Of a DNA stretch of 64,000 nt, positions 22,371 through 34,069 are shown piece by piece (the first letter of the stretch is position 1; each line of letters opens with the position of its first letter). This stretch comes from Oncomelania hupensis (Eukaryota > Mollusca > Gastropoda > Littorinimorpha > Pomatiopsidae): NCBI GenBank assembly GCA_036898135.1, contig CM072515.1, forward strand, positions 53,262,736 to 53,326,735. The letters run 5' to 3'. The notes beneath the pieces are model-generated. The model saw only the letters and a list, made by a program, of their open reading frames with translations, was not told the origin of the DNA and did no database searches. The position numbers and the translations under genes were made by a program.

Positions 22371-23062
22371 CCCCTTGGGGTCATGAGCAATCTTGCCACT
22401 GTAGATTGTTCTAACCTATAAAGGGAAAAGTGAAAGCCCCAGCTGAAAACCTGTCTTTCCTTTATAGGCATGACTTTTTCACTGCGGCAACAGTACCCCT
22501 GTTGGCGTGCCGGGGGTTTCAGTATAAATAGTATCCCCACTTTCTGGAAATTTAGTGCTTTAAATTCCCACTGTCGCTGTCTTCCTCATTTGCTCTTTCC
22601 CATCCCCGCTCTGTCCTATCACTCTGCTATACTATCTTCTTCTTCGCTAGATCACTGACCTACCTGTTTTCTTGAAAACTCTTCCTGGACAAGACTCCTT
22701 GTTTGTGTATGAGGTCTGTTGGATCAGCTTGCGAGTATTGGACGCTTTCTGCCGGGTGGTCACTAGGGCTTCCTATGATGTTCATATTTAGCAATGTAGG
22801 CATTTTATATGTATGTGTTTTGTTGATGATGTATAATGATGTTTGTATTCTATTTTTTTTTTGTAACCGGTGGTTCGAGTAGTTGGGGTAAAGCCTCAGC
22901 CGTCCCCTGCGTGGGATGTCTTTATTGTAAAGTGACTGGCCGGTGGAGGGCATTCAGTTTTCCCACTAGGGTTGTTTCAGCAGATCTTTTATGCGGATCG
23001 GGGGTTGACCGGTCCTGATTTGGCTCGGAAGAGTCCGCTGGACCTAAAGCAACAATCAATCA
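22371..23062 (+). mobile_element. NAR long copy in L2-like LINE 3' UTR
   Basis: The TSD is atcgcttttgct (22359-22370 and 23063-23074), 12 bp exact. It runs from accccttggggtcatgagc to an (aatc)n tail and is 692 bp long. It lies opposite in orientation to the host LINE. The TATA-like cagTATAAATAG is present near 22520. Confidence 0.92.
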
Positions 23063-25631
23063 ATCGCTTTTGCTACGATACACCAAAAGACGGAACAGTA
23101 AAGGTAAGAACTATTTACAACTATGTACACAAATGACCAAAAAAAGACGGAAATAGACTATTTACAACTATGTACATAAATGACAAAAAAGAAAGAAATA
23201 GAATAGCAAAAACCTATTCACAGCTATTTATAAGCCCGGTTAGACCCAGGAAGAAAAACAGTATAAATATTTACAGCCGTGTATACACTTACGGATCAGA
23301 CAGAGACAAAAGAGGAGAGAATGGCAGCGGGATAAAAATCAGTCTGAATAATGCAGTTTGAAGAGGTGGTTTTTGAGGGCCTTTTTGAATGTCTGTGTTG
23401 ATTGTATGTTGTGGATGTGGGAGGGAAGGGAATTCCACTGCTTGGGTGCGGAGTAAGCGAATGTACGTTGGCTGTATGTCTTAGTGCGGGTGACGGGAAC
23501 CTTGAGTGTGCGAGTGTCAGCAGAAGATCTTAAAGTGCGTGAAGGGGAGTAGACAGACAGTAGATCAGCAAGGTAGGAAGGACAAGAATCTGTGAAGAAG
23601 TTGTGACAGAGAACAGATAGTTTGTACTCTACACGTGCTTGCACAAGAAGCCAGTGAAGGGAATGTAATAGAGGCGTTTCTTTGCTAAAAATACTAGTCT
23701 AGCTGCTGAGTTCTGAACTTTTTGTAGTTTGTCAATGATGTGTTTTGGGGAGCCAGCGAGGAGAGAGTTGCAATAATAGTCAAGACGAGGAAGGGCGAGA
23801 GCGCAGACTAGGGTTTTGGTGGCAGTGACTGTAAGATAGTGGCGAAAGGAGCTGATTTGGCGGATGGCCGTGTATGCAGAGCGACAGACGTTGGAGATGT
23901 GGTTGTTGATGGACAGGTCTTCGGAGAGAATGTAGCCGAGATTTCTCGCTGAGGATGAGAACTGAATGTTTGTTGTCCCTACTATAAGCGATGTTGGGAG
24001 AGGCGAGAGTGAGGAGGAGGTGTTGTGCTTGTGAATGAGGAGGGCTTCAGTTTTATCGTCATTAACCTTGAGCTTGTTGAGTGTCATCCATGACTTAATG
24101 TATGTGATGCAGTTCTCCAAAGTCTGAACAGTGGAACTAATGAGAGAGGGGGCAGTGAATTTATAAAGTTGTGTGTCATCTGCAAATGACCGACTCTCAA
24201 CAGCTTGCTTTCCGAGCAGGAGAAGCAGTGGCTTGGTGTACAGAGTGAATAACACCGGCCCTAAAACGGAACCCTGAGGCATGCCGCACACCAAGTCTGC
24301 TATGCTGGAGAAACAGCCATCGACAGTGACTGCTTGTGATCTGTCAGAAAGATATGAGTGAAACCAAGCCAAGACCGAGCCAGAGATTCCACAGTAGTGT
24401 TGAAGAGTGTTAAAGAGAATGTGGTGGTCGACTGTGTCAAAGGCGGCTGATAGGTCTAATAAGGTGAGAATGGAGACGTTACCATTATCTAAGGCAAGCA
24501 ACAGATCATTGGTTACCTTTAGGAGGGCTGTCTCAGTGCTGTGGAAGGGTCGGTAGGCAGACTGGTTGGGGCAAAGTAAAGCGTTATGATATAGGTAGGC
24601 AAACAGTTGTTTGATAACAATTTTTTCTATGACTTTGGACAGGAAGGAGAGGTTTGAAACAGGTCTATCCTATCCTATCCTATCCTGTCCCGTAACCCGA
24701 AGGTCGTAGGGGCACCACAGATGATCGTTTAACCAGCGTACTCCATCTTTCTCTGTCCTCAGCAGCCCTGATGGCTTCGCTCAGTGTCAAACCAGTCCAT
24801 TCTCGAATGTTGTCCTCCCACCTCTTTTTCGGTATCCCTCTTCTTCTACCTCCTTGCACTGTGTCTTGCAGAATAGTCTTTGCAAGGCCTGATGATCTGG
24901 TGACGTGGCCATACCATCAGAGTTTCCGTTTCTTCACCACTGTGAGCAGGTCATCGTGTTGTCCAATGGCTTGTGTGATGGTCTGTCGGACTTCGTCGTT
25001 GGTGATGTGTTGGGTATAGGAAATGCACAGAAGTCTTCTGTAGCACCTCATCTCCATGTTTTGTATTCTTCGTTGGAGATCTGCTGTGAGGGTCCATGCT
25101 TCGCAAGCATATAGGAAGAAGGAGATGACAAGGGAGCGCAGCAGTCTTACTTTGGAATGTAGACTGATGGTCCTGTCTTTCCAAATGGGCTTCAACCTTG
25201 TCAGGGCAGCAGTTGTTTGTGCGATCCTGGAGAGGACCTCCTGTCGGGACCCACCATCTGACACAATGGCTCCCAAGTATTTGAAGCCATGCACTGTGCC
25301 AAGGGATTGGCCCTGGACCCTGATGTCCGTGTTGATGCCATTGGTGTTGTTGGTCATCATTTTGGTCTTCTCTGCACTTATTTCCATACCATAGGCTCTG
25401 GAGGTGGTGTCAAGCCTCTGTACCAGCTGTTCAAGTTCTTGTTCCTCTCCAGCCAATCCATCAATGTCATCTGCAAAACGAAGATTGGAGATTGCTCTAC
25501 CCCCTATGCTGACTGTGCCTTCATGGTCTGCAAGAGCATCTGACATGATGCACTCTAGGAAGATGTTGAAGAGTGTTGGAGAGAGTAGGCATCCTTGACG
25601 CACACCGATTGTTGTTCTGAACCAGTTTCCG

Positions 25632-25722
25632 ATGGCGCTGTTGTGGAGGACTGCACTGGTAGCCTTGTCATATGCCTGTATGACAAGGCTACCAGTGCAG
25701 TCCTCCACAACAGCGCCATGAT
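25632..25722. repeat. Inverted duplication inside RTE copy 4
   Basis: A 41 bp segment of RT sequence (atggcgctgttgtggaggac...) is followed by its exact reverse complement around a short 'tgcctg' centre. Intact copies have this segment once. It breaks the RT ORF between GNWFRT and the upstream EVI motif. Snap-back synthesis or template switching would produce it, and an assembly artefact is possible. Confidence 0.85.
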
Positions 25723-28010
25723 GACTTCAATAATTTTAGGGCTGATGTTGTACACTTTCATTGTTGCCCATAGAGCTGCATGCCAGACTCGGTCAAACGC
25801 CTTCTTGAAGTCTATGAACACATGATATAGATGTTGTTGGTGCTGTAGGTATTTCTCACAGATTATTCTGAGGTTAAAAATCTGCTCAGTGGTACTTCGC
25901 CCTGCCCTGAATCCTGCTTGTTCTTCAGCTATGATTTGTTTAGCTTGGGGTTTCAACCTGTTGAGTATTATTTTCAGGAGGACCTTGCTGGGATGGCTGA
26001 TGAGGCTGATGGTGCGGTAATTTTCACACTCCTGAAGGTTACCTTTTTTGGGAAGAGTGATGACAAGCAACTGGGTCCATGGTGTAGGCCATTCCCCACT
26101 CTGCCAGATCTTGTTACAGATAATGGTGAGAGCATCAATCATCGCTTCTCCTCCTGCTTGTAGCAGTTCTGCGGGTATGTTGTCCACTCCCGCTGACTTC
26201 CCTTTCTTTAGCGATTGCACTGCTGCTTCAACTTCTTCCCGGAGAATTGGGAGGATTTCTTCTTCTTCTCTGTTCTCGGGACATGCTAGAACCGATGGGT
26301 CTCCATTTGGTGTATGGTTGTAAAGGTCAGAGCAGTACTCTGTCCATCTGTCCAAGACTTCTTGTTCTTCTGTAAGGCATATGCCAGACTTGCTTTGGAT
26401 CGTGGAGACTTTGGGCTGTTTGACACTTGTCAGCCGCTTCACAGTCTGGTAGGCCTTCTTGCTGTTGTTCTTGTTCAGACTGTTCTCTATTTCCTGGCAC
26501 TGATCTTTTATCCAGTTCTCCTTTGCTGTGCGCATGCCTTTTCGGATGTCATTGTTGATTTTTCGGTAGACGCCAGCTCCCTGTGAGGTGTTCTTTTTCT
26601 TTTTTATCTCTCTTCGTTTATCACACAGATCCAAAAGTTCAGCTGTGATCCACGGCTTCTTTTTTGGTCGGTGCTTGCCAAGGATCTCAGTGGCAGCATC
26701 TGTCACAGCTGAGTTGAAGGTGGTTGTCATGGTGTTGACATCTACTTCACCAGCCCCCAAAATGAGCAGTGGTGCAAATTTTCCTCCAATTGTGGCCTTA
26801 AGTAATTCTGCCACCTCCGGGTCTTGCAGTTTGTCCAGGTCGAACTTCAGTCTAGTGCACTTTGCATTCTTAAATAGAATAGACCCAACGTTTCCCGGCG
26901 TGTCGTAAGAGGCGACTAACAGGGGTGATGTTAGCATGGCATCACTGGGCGAAAGTCTTCTACACAGAAGTCACCGGCCAGGGCAGAGGAACCTCACGTT
27001 ACTACAGGTTCAACGACCACGTGCTCAGGGCCAAGGCGAGCCACACTGTATTCGTGGATTTCGGCTGTGGCCAACAGCCTGGAGAGGATTGGGCACCGCC
27101 AGGTCTTTTTTTGCCCAAGACACACTACATGATGACACAATCCACTAATTCCATACCGGATCGGTCGTCGCCCGGCACAAGGACCGCTCCTTCCGTTGGC
27201 CACCAGGACGGAGGTGTTAAGTATGCTACTGATGGACAATTTAGCAAGATCCGCACGAGAAACAACATCGTCATAGGAACCTGGAATGTCAGGACCCTAA
27301 CTGAGGAAGGAAAATTAGAACTGGCCCACGAGTTGGACCACTATCAATGGAACGTTCTAGGCATCAGCGAACTGCGCTGAAAAGGCCTCGGTGAAACAAC
27401 GACCGACAAAGGCCACAAGCTCTATTTCAACGGTAGAGATGACAGGCACGAACACGGCGTTGGATTCTTGGTCCACAAGAACATTCTAGTCACTGTCATG
27501 GGTTGCCGCCCAATCTCCAGTAGACTCATTACCATCCGCCTGAGAGCAACCCCTTTCAACATCACCATAATCCAGGCCTATGCCCCAACATCAGACTATG
27601 ACGACAGCGAAGTGGAGGATTTTTATGACAACCTACATGCGGTCCTTGACCAAGTGCCGAAGAAGGACATAGTCATAGTGCAAGGCGACTGGAATGCCAA
27701 GGTTGGCCAAGATGCGCACCACAACTGGGGAGACACATGTGGACCCCACTGCAACAATGAGACAAATGACAGGGGTCTGAGACTCTTGGAGTTTGCCAGA
27801 TACAACAATCTGGTACTGGCAAACACGCTTGGTCTCCACAAAAACTCCAGACGATGGACATGGCACAGTCCCGGCGGCGAACTTGTTTTTCCCAACCTAG
27901 TTCCAGTCACTTTCCCGAAAAAGGCATTTACCGAAGTCGAACGAAGCTCTCCGAGTCGAGCGAAGCTATCCGATGTTTTACGAACGAATGCTGGCAGGAC
28001 TACGTGAAAC

Positions 28011-28113
28011 CACAGGCTGGGAAGTCTCGTCTTTCGTAGGCCTCAATAACATACTATACTACGTACGTATTTAGGAGTTTACAAAGACAAAAGAAAAGAC
28101 TTCAGAGCCTGTG
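28011..28113. mobile_element. Foldback MITE, CACAGGCT ends
   Basis: The ends cacaggctgggaagtctcg and the reverse complement of gacttcagagcctgtg pair imperfectly. The flanks are gtgaaac (28004-28010 and 28114-28120). The inner word 'cgtaggcctcaataacatactat' matches the palindromic MITE at 50833-50927 (same family, older copy). 103 bp, non-coding. Confidence 0.7.
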
Positions 28114-28750
28114 GTGAAACATCCGTGCATAAAAATAGCCGCTGTTGCTTCTAGATCTAATTCTATTTCGATCTGCACAGCTTCAAGCTCAAGTCGAGAT
28201 TTGCATTTTGAAGCAGTTAGTATTATTATTATTATTTTATTATGAATAATATACTGACACAATTAGTAATAACGAGTAAAAGTAATACATAACACATAAA
28301 GCACACATACAACGATTTCACATCTATATCAACAATAAAACCATGACAAAACTTCAAAGCGCTATGGATACGTTGATGTCCCTTCAGCACAACAAGGCAA
28401 AGCAAGTTTATAATGGTCTCAAAAATACAGTGACATTTTTATTGCAAGCACCAAAGCAATTATTTATTTAACTAATATTATTCTTTTTAACTGATACAGT
28501 AAATTTGTTATATGTATTTCAATGATATGCATTTTAATGAGAAACACGTATTAAAAAAAAAAGTTGCGTGGCGGGCGGAAATTTCTCATCTGAAAACTTT
28601 GGTAAATCTATAAGAAAAAATAACCAGTAACACCATCTGAATATTTCGGGTTACACCGAACTTCAGCAAAAACAAACAAAACGTCACTGACCATATTTAC
28701 ACCATTGAGCACGCACAGCAGCACACTATTCTTTTATTTTTTTAAAGTAG

Positions 28751-28751
<1 letters not shown>

Positions 28752-28795
<44 letters not shown>

Positions 28796-28800
28796 GAAAC

Positions 28801-28865
<65 letters not shown>

Positions 28866-28913
28866 CACACACAAAACAAATAAATAAATTAAAGATTTAA
28901 CTAAATATCTATT

Positions 28914-29006
<93 letters not shown>
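28752..29006. repeat. (AAT)n and (CTA)n microsatellites
   Basis: About 28752-28861 is (AAT)n with a short interruption near 28795. About 28915-29005 is (CTA)n/(CTC)n-like. Both lie inside the Mutator-like element; the (AAT)n may be a LINE tail. Confidence 0.95.
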
Positions 29007-29019
29007 GCGAAGTTGTGGT

Positions 29020-29218
29020 CTCGATTTTGTGGTCCTGATTCGGCTCTTTGCAGTCCGCTGGACTCTGTAAGCAATGAATAACTAATTAGCTTTTAATTTA
29101 ACTCTGATCTCGAGTTGTCTTGATTTTGTGGTTCTGATTCGGCTCTTTGCAGTCCGCTGGACCCTGTAAGCAATGAATAACTAACTATTAATTTAACTCT
29201 GGTCTCGAGTTATGGGCC
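29020..29218 (+). repeat. Two tandem I-LINE 3' tails
   Basis: Two copies (about 29020-29118 and 29119-29218) of a ~100 bp unit contain 'gtggtcctgattcggctctt', 'tgcagtccgctgga' and 'taagcaatgaataacta', matching the 3' end of the I-clade LINE at 21.9 kb. Similar lone tails occur at 37335-37383 (minus) and 40428-40470 (plus). Confidence 0.8.
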
Positions 29219-32200
29219 TAAAAAAAAATTCGCTTAGCCTACTCGTCCTTCCCCGGAAATTTCAAGATTCGAATATTATAAAGTATAGGCCTAAATATTA
29301 TTAATTAGAATAGATATAGTTTATACATTTATTTACGTATAAAACAAACAATACAGGTCTAAGTATTATATTCAGCTAGTGAGCTTCTTCGCTGCGCGGA
29401 GACTGACTTATAATATAATAATGTAGATTAAGCCTATGTATACTGTATAACAGTGTCTACTGTAACTGTCTTGGTTCTAGGCAGGAAATGGGCAATGCTA
29501 TTATTAGTCTTTACTGCTGAGAACTAACAAAATTCAAATCAAGGAACGCAACTATTAAATATGGTCGATAATAATTATGCTCATATTACCAAAGTATACC
29601 GTTGCGAAATGCTAAATCTGTGTAAATCGAACAGAATTAGAAGCAACAGCGATCATTTTTAATGTCAGCTAGTCGTAGTCATGCAAGCATCATTTCGTAA
29701 CACATCGGAGAGCTTCGTTCGACTTCGGTGATTGCCTTTTTGGGCGAATGACTGGAACTAGGTTGGAAAAAACAAGTTTGCGTCCCGGCGGGGAGCATCA
29801 CAACCAAATAGATTACATCATGGTCAAGAAACGCTTCAGATCAAGCATCAACATTGGCAGGACACGCACCTTTCCAGTAGCAGACATCGGAAGTGACCAC
29901 GATCTCATGATGATGTCTTTCCGGCTCCACTTGAAGAGAGTAAACACAGCAAAGTGCACTAGACTGAAGTTCGAAACAGGTCTATAGTTCTTTAGATTAT
30001 TTTTGTCTAAACTTGGTTTTTTAAGGAGGGGTTTGATGACCGCCGCTTTGAGCACAGATGGAACAACACCAGAGGACAGACTCTCGTTGATAATGTGGGT
30101 AATGGTCGGGAGTAGAGGGTCAAGATTCTCTATCAACATGGGGGTAGGAATGGGGTCAAGAGAGCAAGATGTTGGTTTTGAGCTTAAGATGACTTTCTTG
30201 ACTTCTTGCTCTGTTATTGGTTGAAAAACTTCCAGCTTTGCAGTAGTTAGGGAAGGTGATAATGGGTTAATGAGTGGGATCTCATGGCTATCAAGGGCGG
30301 CCCTTATGTCAGCCACTTTCTGTGTGAAATAATTACAAAAGACATCTGGGAGCTGACATGGTGGATGCGTGGATGGGAGTGATGTTGCATTGCTCTTACC
30401 CCTTAGCTGATTGCAAATGTCGAACAACTGTTTACAAGTTTCGCTGCTGCTAATTCTGTCGCTAAGTACCGGGTTTTGGCAGTCTGGACTATTTTAGTGA
30501 CCCGTTTTTTTTGCAGCGGTAAAAATCTGCTTGCTGACTTCTAAACCTGATTTAAGCCACTTTTTCTCTGCTTTGCGTTGGTGTTTCTTCGCCTCGGAGA
30601 GCTCATCCTTAATAGACTCGTACCAGGGTGCTGAGCGTGTTGCTTTGACCTTTTTCTGGGCCACGGGAGCGTGCCGATCAAGCACCGCATGAAGTGTACT
30701 ATTCAGCTGATCCACAGTGGGGCACAGTTCTGGGGTCAATTTAGCGGTACGCTCTTGCTTGAAAGCATCCCTATCCATGGTACGCAGGCTGCGAGCCTCC
30801 CTGAACATGGGGGGAGGGGGGGGGGGGGGGCTGCGATGCTTAGTTCGCACACGACACAGAAATGGTCAGATGTTAATTCCTGGGTGACTGAAGTTGATCT
30901 AACAACATTATCCTGAGGCCTATGCATAACCCAATCTATGATGTGACCACGGCTGTGGGTGGGCTCTGAGGCTCTGTGACTGACTAAGAAAGACTAAATT
31001 GATCTAAAAGTTCAATCATTTTTGCGGTGGAAGGTTGCTGGGGTTGGTCAAAATGAAAGTTAATGTCTCCTAAAACTATGTATGTTCCTGACAGTGTGTT
31101 GCAATAATCGAGCAGGACTGGAAATTCTTGGTGGAAGATTGCATCAGTTAATTTATTTTTCTTGCTTGGAAAGGTGTGATATATGCATATGAAGTGAATG
31201 TTCTGCTGTGGAACGGACAAACTAAGGTGAACAACTTCAAAGGACGAGTGAGTGAATGCGAAGTCTGTAATGAAGCCAAGGTGACGGGACAGACTATCTC
31301 TGTAAATAATAGCAAGGCCATCAGCGCGATTTGAGCAAGGCAGCGAACATACAGAATAGCCAGATGGCGTTAAATCAGAGCATTTACCCTCGTCACCAGT
31401 CTGCCGAAACCATGTCTCTTGAATGAACATAATGTCAGTCCTGCTGTCCGAGATGAAATCATGCAGAGCGGTACGTTTTTCGTGGGGACCTAGTGACTGA
31501 GCGTTGAATGATGCAATGCGTAGAGGGCTGTGACTATTGAGGTGTGAAGACAGAGGTGGAGGGGAGAGGTTGATGTGAATGAGATTGTCTGTGTTACTGC
31601 GATGTGTCTTAGGCCTAGTAATACACACTGGGTGTGAATGTGAAGCGTGGGGTCAGAGTTGAGAAGCATAGACGATATCTGTAAAAGAACAACAGGGATA
31701 GACGAGATGTTTTGTTTCCGTTTGCCTCCACGACTAGTCCGTTTTCTGGGCAAATGATGGCCGATCGAGAACTCATTTAATCAGAACACAAGGTCGGGAG
31801 CGATCTGTGTATGTTTAGAGCGCAATGACAAGAGCTCATCGCGTGTGTAGCTTGTGGATGGAATATTACTGTCGAAACAAAATGGCGGACCACGTGAGTG
31901 CGAGACAGCACAATGAATGAAGCGAAAAAACGATAGAGCAAACAAACGAACATAAAAAGAGAAGCAAAGCAACGCCACACTTACTTGACGATCCATGAGA
32001 CAACAATTACACTACACAAAACTCACAACAAAACACTATAAACACCACAAAATCACAAAATTCAGCAGAGCTCGGGTCATTACAGCCTCTTGGCGTCAAC
32101 CGGAACCAGCTAATTTGTCCTGGATCAATCATATTTTAAATGTTAGTAATAAAGGACTTATCAGTTATCAAGAATTAAACATTTATTACATTTACATTCT

Positions 32201-32476
32201 CGTAAACTTTTTTATTCTGGTCATATTCAACCATTTATTGATTATTCCTCTACTATTTGGGATTCTGCTAGTGGCAATGCAATGAAGCTTTTAGAGTTCA
32301 CAAACGTGCAATTAAACAAATTATTCTTAAACAAAAAATATCTCCAGATGATTATAAACGGATTAATATTCTACCTTTTGCCAACAGACTAAAATTTAAT
32401 AAAGGGGTTTTCATGCACAAGATCCTTTCTTGCAATGCACCTTCCTATCTTTGTTCTCTTTTTTCCCAAAAAACCT

Positions 32477-32501
32477 TAACCCTAACCCTAACCCTAAACC
32501 A
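32477..32501. repeat. Interstitial telomere-type CCCTAA repeats
   Basis: About three and a half CCCTAA units occur inside the C-terminal coding region of LINE-1, between SYLCSLF and the next recognisable motif. CCCTAA/TTAGGG is the common metazoan telomere repeat. Confidence 0.85.
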
Positions 32502-33300
32502 GATCGTCCACAAAATTAAATGTTCCTATTCCAAGAATTGATCTTTTCAAAACTTAACTAGTCTACCTTATTCTGGTTCAACTCTGTGGAATAACTTTCC
32601 TGACGATCTTCGCACTCCAGAATATAAAATTACATCATTTAGAACACGTCTCTTAAAACACATTAAAAACAAAATAAACGTTATTTGTTGTTAAAAATAT
32701 TAACAACAATAATATGATTTAATGTTTTAAATTTAAAAAAAAAATTATTCCATGACCATGATATTGTTTATTTGTTATTGTTCCACAATGTTAATGTTAT
32801 AACATTCATTTGTTGTATTTAATAGTTCTTGTTACAAACCCCAAGGGCAAGATGTAAAAAAAGCGCATCCAGCGCTTACTCGTTTACCCTTTCAAAATAA
32901 AATTATCTTATCTTCAGGGCTTAAAATCCTCCTCGGATCTGAGGTTTTCCTCATGAAAGTAATCTTCCTCGGGAAAAAAAAATTTCCTCTCAAAAAATAA
33001 ACCCTTCTAAAAAAAAATTGAGAAGTATAAGGTGCGCTTTATTCGCAAATGGTTATGATTCTCAAATGGCTCAAGTCATCAGTTGGTTATTTTGTTTGGT
33101 TTGCTAGCTACATTCTTAGCTAATAGTCAAAATGGCGGCGACAACCATTGTGAACCGGGAAGATTCTTTTGATGACAGTTCCGCAAAGAATAAGTGGCAG
33201 TGGGAATGGACTGAAAAATCAGTAAAGGTTCAGTCGAGTCCAGATGGAGAAGAAAAGTTTGAGCTAATTGGCCAGCATATTCGCAAAGTAAATGTAGTAG

Positions 33301-34069
33301 CAGAGCTGTTCACTCCTCCGGTTTGACCGGATTTTCTCCGTTTTGACTGTAAAAATCCGCTTATCCGTTTTGAAAACAAAAACTCCGGTTTCTAACGCGA
33401 GCGATGAAAAAAAAAAAGTAGTTTTTTCAGTAGTAAGACGCTCTTTCTGCCGTTTCGTAAGTTTTCCGTAATAAGACAAAAACTGGAATTTCCTGTACAA
33501 GTTTCGATTTCCGGCTCTCGCACTTTCTTTCGTGTGTGATCGAGCATTTGTGCATGTTTTCGAAGTGACTACTCTGTTCGCGATGCCGAACATAAAAAAC
33601 GCAGAAGATGGTGGACAAACACCACCCAAAAAGAAGATGCTTCACACACAGAAGTGGAATGCTTCTTATTCAGAAGACAGAACTGCATAAGTGCTTAACG
33701 AGCTCCGAAAGGTCTGAAAACTATGCTTACTGCAAAATTTGCAAACTTGACTTCAGCGTTGCGCACGGCGGTAGAAATGCCATTGAAAGGCACGTGAACT
33801 GTGGTAGACACAAGCAGTTGCAACAAGAGCAGGCTAACCAACACACAATAAGCTCGTTTATTGCTAAAGCAATAAATAAGTGAATGCTTTTTCAAATTTA
33901 CTTTTTAATGTGTTTTTGTAGTAAATTTAACTGTCTTTTTGTTTTCTTTTTTCTCAATCTCTCAAAAAATGTATTCCAGTACTGTAGGTCTACTCCTGAC
34001 AGACAGATGAAACTCCTGACAGACAGTCTGCTTACTCCTGACTGGCATTGGTAGGGGTGAACAGGTCTG
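33301..34069. mobile_element. Nested hAT-like TIR element, CAGA(C/G)CTGTTCAC ends
   Basis: The left end is CAGAGCTGTTCACTCCT and the reverse complement of the right end is CAGACCTGTTCACCCCT. The TSD is tagtag (33295-33300 and 34070-34075). 769 bp. It is related by ends and encoded finger to the elements at 876 and 4637. It splits the BED-like ORF of the larger element. Confidence 0.88.
33583..33883 (+). pseudogene. BED-like finger ORF of nested element
   Basis: ATG 33583 opens MPNIKNAEDGGQTPPKKK and soon stops. In the next frame AYCKICKLDFSVAHGG is followed by ERHVNCGRHKQLQQEQ and SSFIAKAINK. The C2H2 arrangement C-x2-C, HGG, H-x5-H is complete. The rest of a transposase is absent. One frameshift separates start and finger. 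Confidence 0.7.

Larger units (their letters stand above)
27877..29781. mobile_element. Mutator-like TIR element, ~115 bp TIRs, 9 bp TSD
   Basis: The TSD is gtcccggcg (27868-27876 and 29782-29790) in the RTE endonuclease region; the intact RTE has this site once. The TIRs start GCGAACTTGTTTTT and GCAAACTTGTTTTT and stay similar for about 115 bp (shared 'ccaacctagttccagtca' and 'cgaagtcgaacgaagctctc'), with a 15 bp insertion in the left arm. Long TIRs and a 9 bp TSD are the Mutator (MULE) signature. The 1.9 kb interior holds a palindromic MITE, microsatellites and two I-LINE tails, and no transposase. Confidence 0.88.
24669..29972 (-). mobile_element. RTE LINE copy 4 with 5' inversion (twin priming)
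   Basis: The TSD is gaaacaggtctat (24656-24668 and 29973-29985) in the RT of the L2-like LINE. The 3' part (26868 down to 24669) is minus-strand and ends in the (GGATA)n tail. The 5' part (26869-27876 plus 29782-29972) is plus-strand. Both halves break at the same LINE position, 'gcaaagtgcactagactgaagttcga', so the element is complete but its first ~1.2 kb is inverted. ORFs on the minus strand (26937-25555, 25708-24917) cover most of the RT; FADD is intact. The 5' half has an in-frame stop after SELR. A Mutator-like element interrupts the inverted half. Confidence 0.92.
22217..32110 (-). pseudogene. L2-like LINE, near full length, split by RTE and NAR
   Basis: Inserted in LINE-1 with TSD taattt (22211-22216 and 32111-32116). 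Read on the minus strand: 5' region 32110-31630, endonuclease at 31628-30984 (IASFNAQSLG, FIQETWF, YIVLGDINFHFDQP), linker with HAPVAQKKVKATRSAPWYES, RT N-terminus at 30427-29986 (VKKVILSSKPTSCSLDPIPT), then, beyond the RTE insertion, TLLDLSAAFDTVDHHIL, GMPQGSVLGPVLFTLYT, SFADDTQLYK and a C-terminus ending AYSAPKQWNSLPSHI. The 3' UTR holds a NAR copy (22371-23062) and the tail is (ATT)n at 22217-22264. Several frameshifts make it inactive. Its own length is about 4 kb. Confidence 0.9.
14672..32914 (+). pseudogene. LINE-1: L2/CR1-group LINE, host of the nested TE stack
   Basis: Its own sequence lies in three pieces: 14672-16391, 21987-22216 and 32111-32914. Piece 1 holds the end of an endonuclease (FILGDFNIDL, LIDHIYTN, SDHYPV) and RT (NYRPISILSTLSKPLEKHL, VDFEKTFDVIDHDLL, GVPQGSILGPLLFSIFIND, FADDTTLHSQN). 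Piece 2 continues in frame with DLNHLCSSLQQGAIELQEW. Piece 3 continues with LSWINHI and, after frameshifts, PFIDYSSTIWDSASGNAM, VHKRAIKQIILKQK and FMHKILSCNAPSYLCSLF. The 3' tail is (ATCTT)n-like. It is 5'-truncated with several stops and frameshifts, so it is dead. 32477-32501 carries CCCTAA repeats. Confidence 0.9.
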
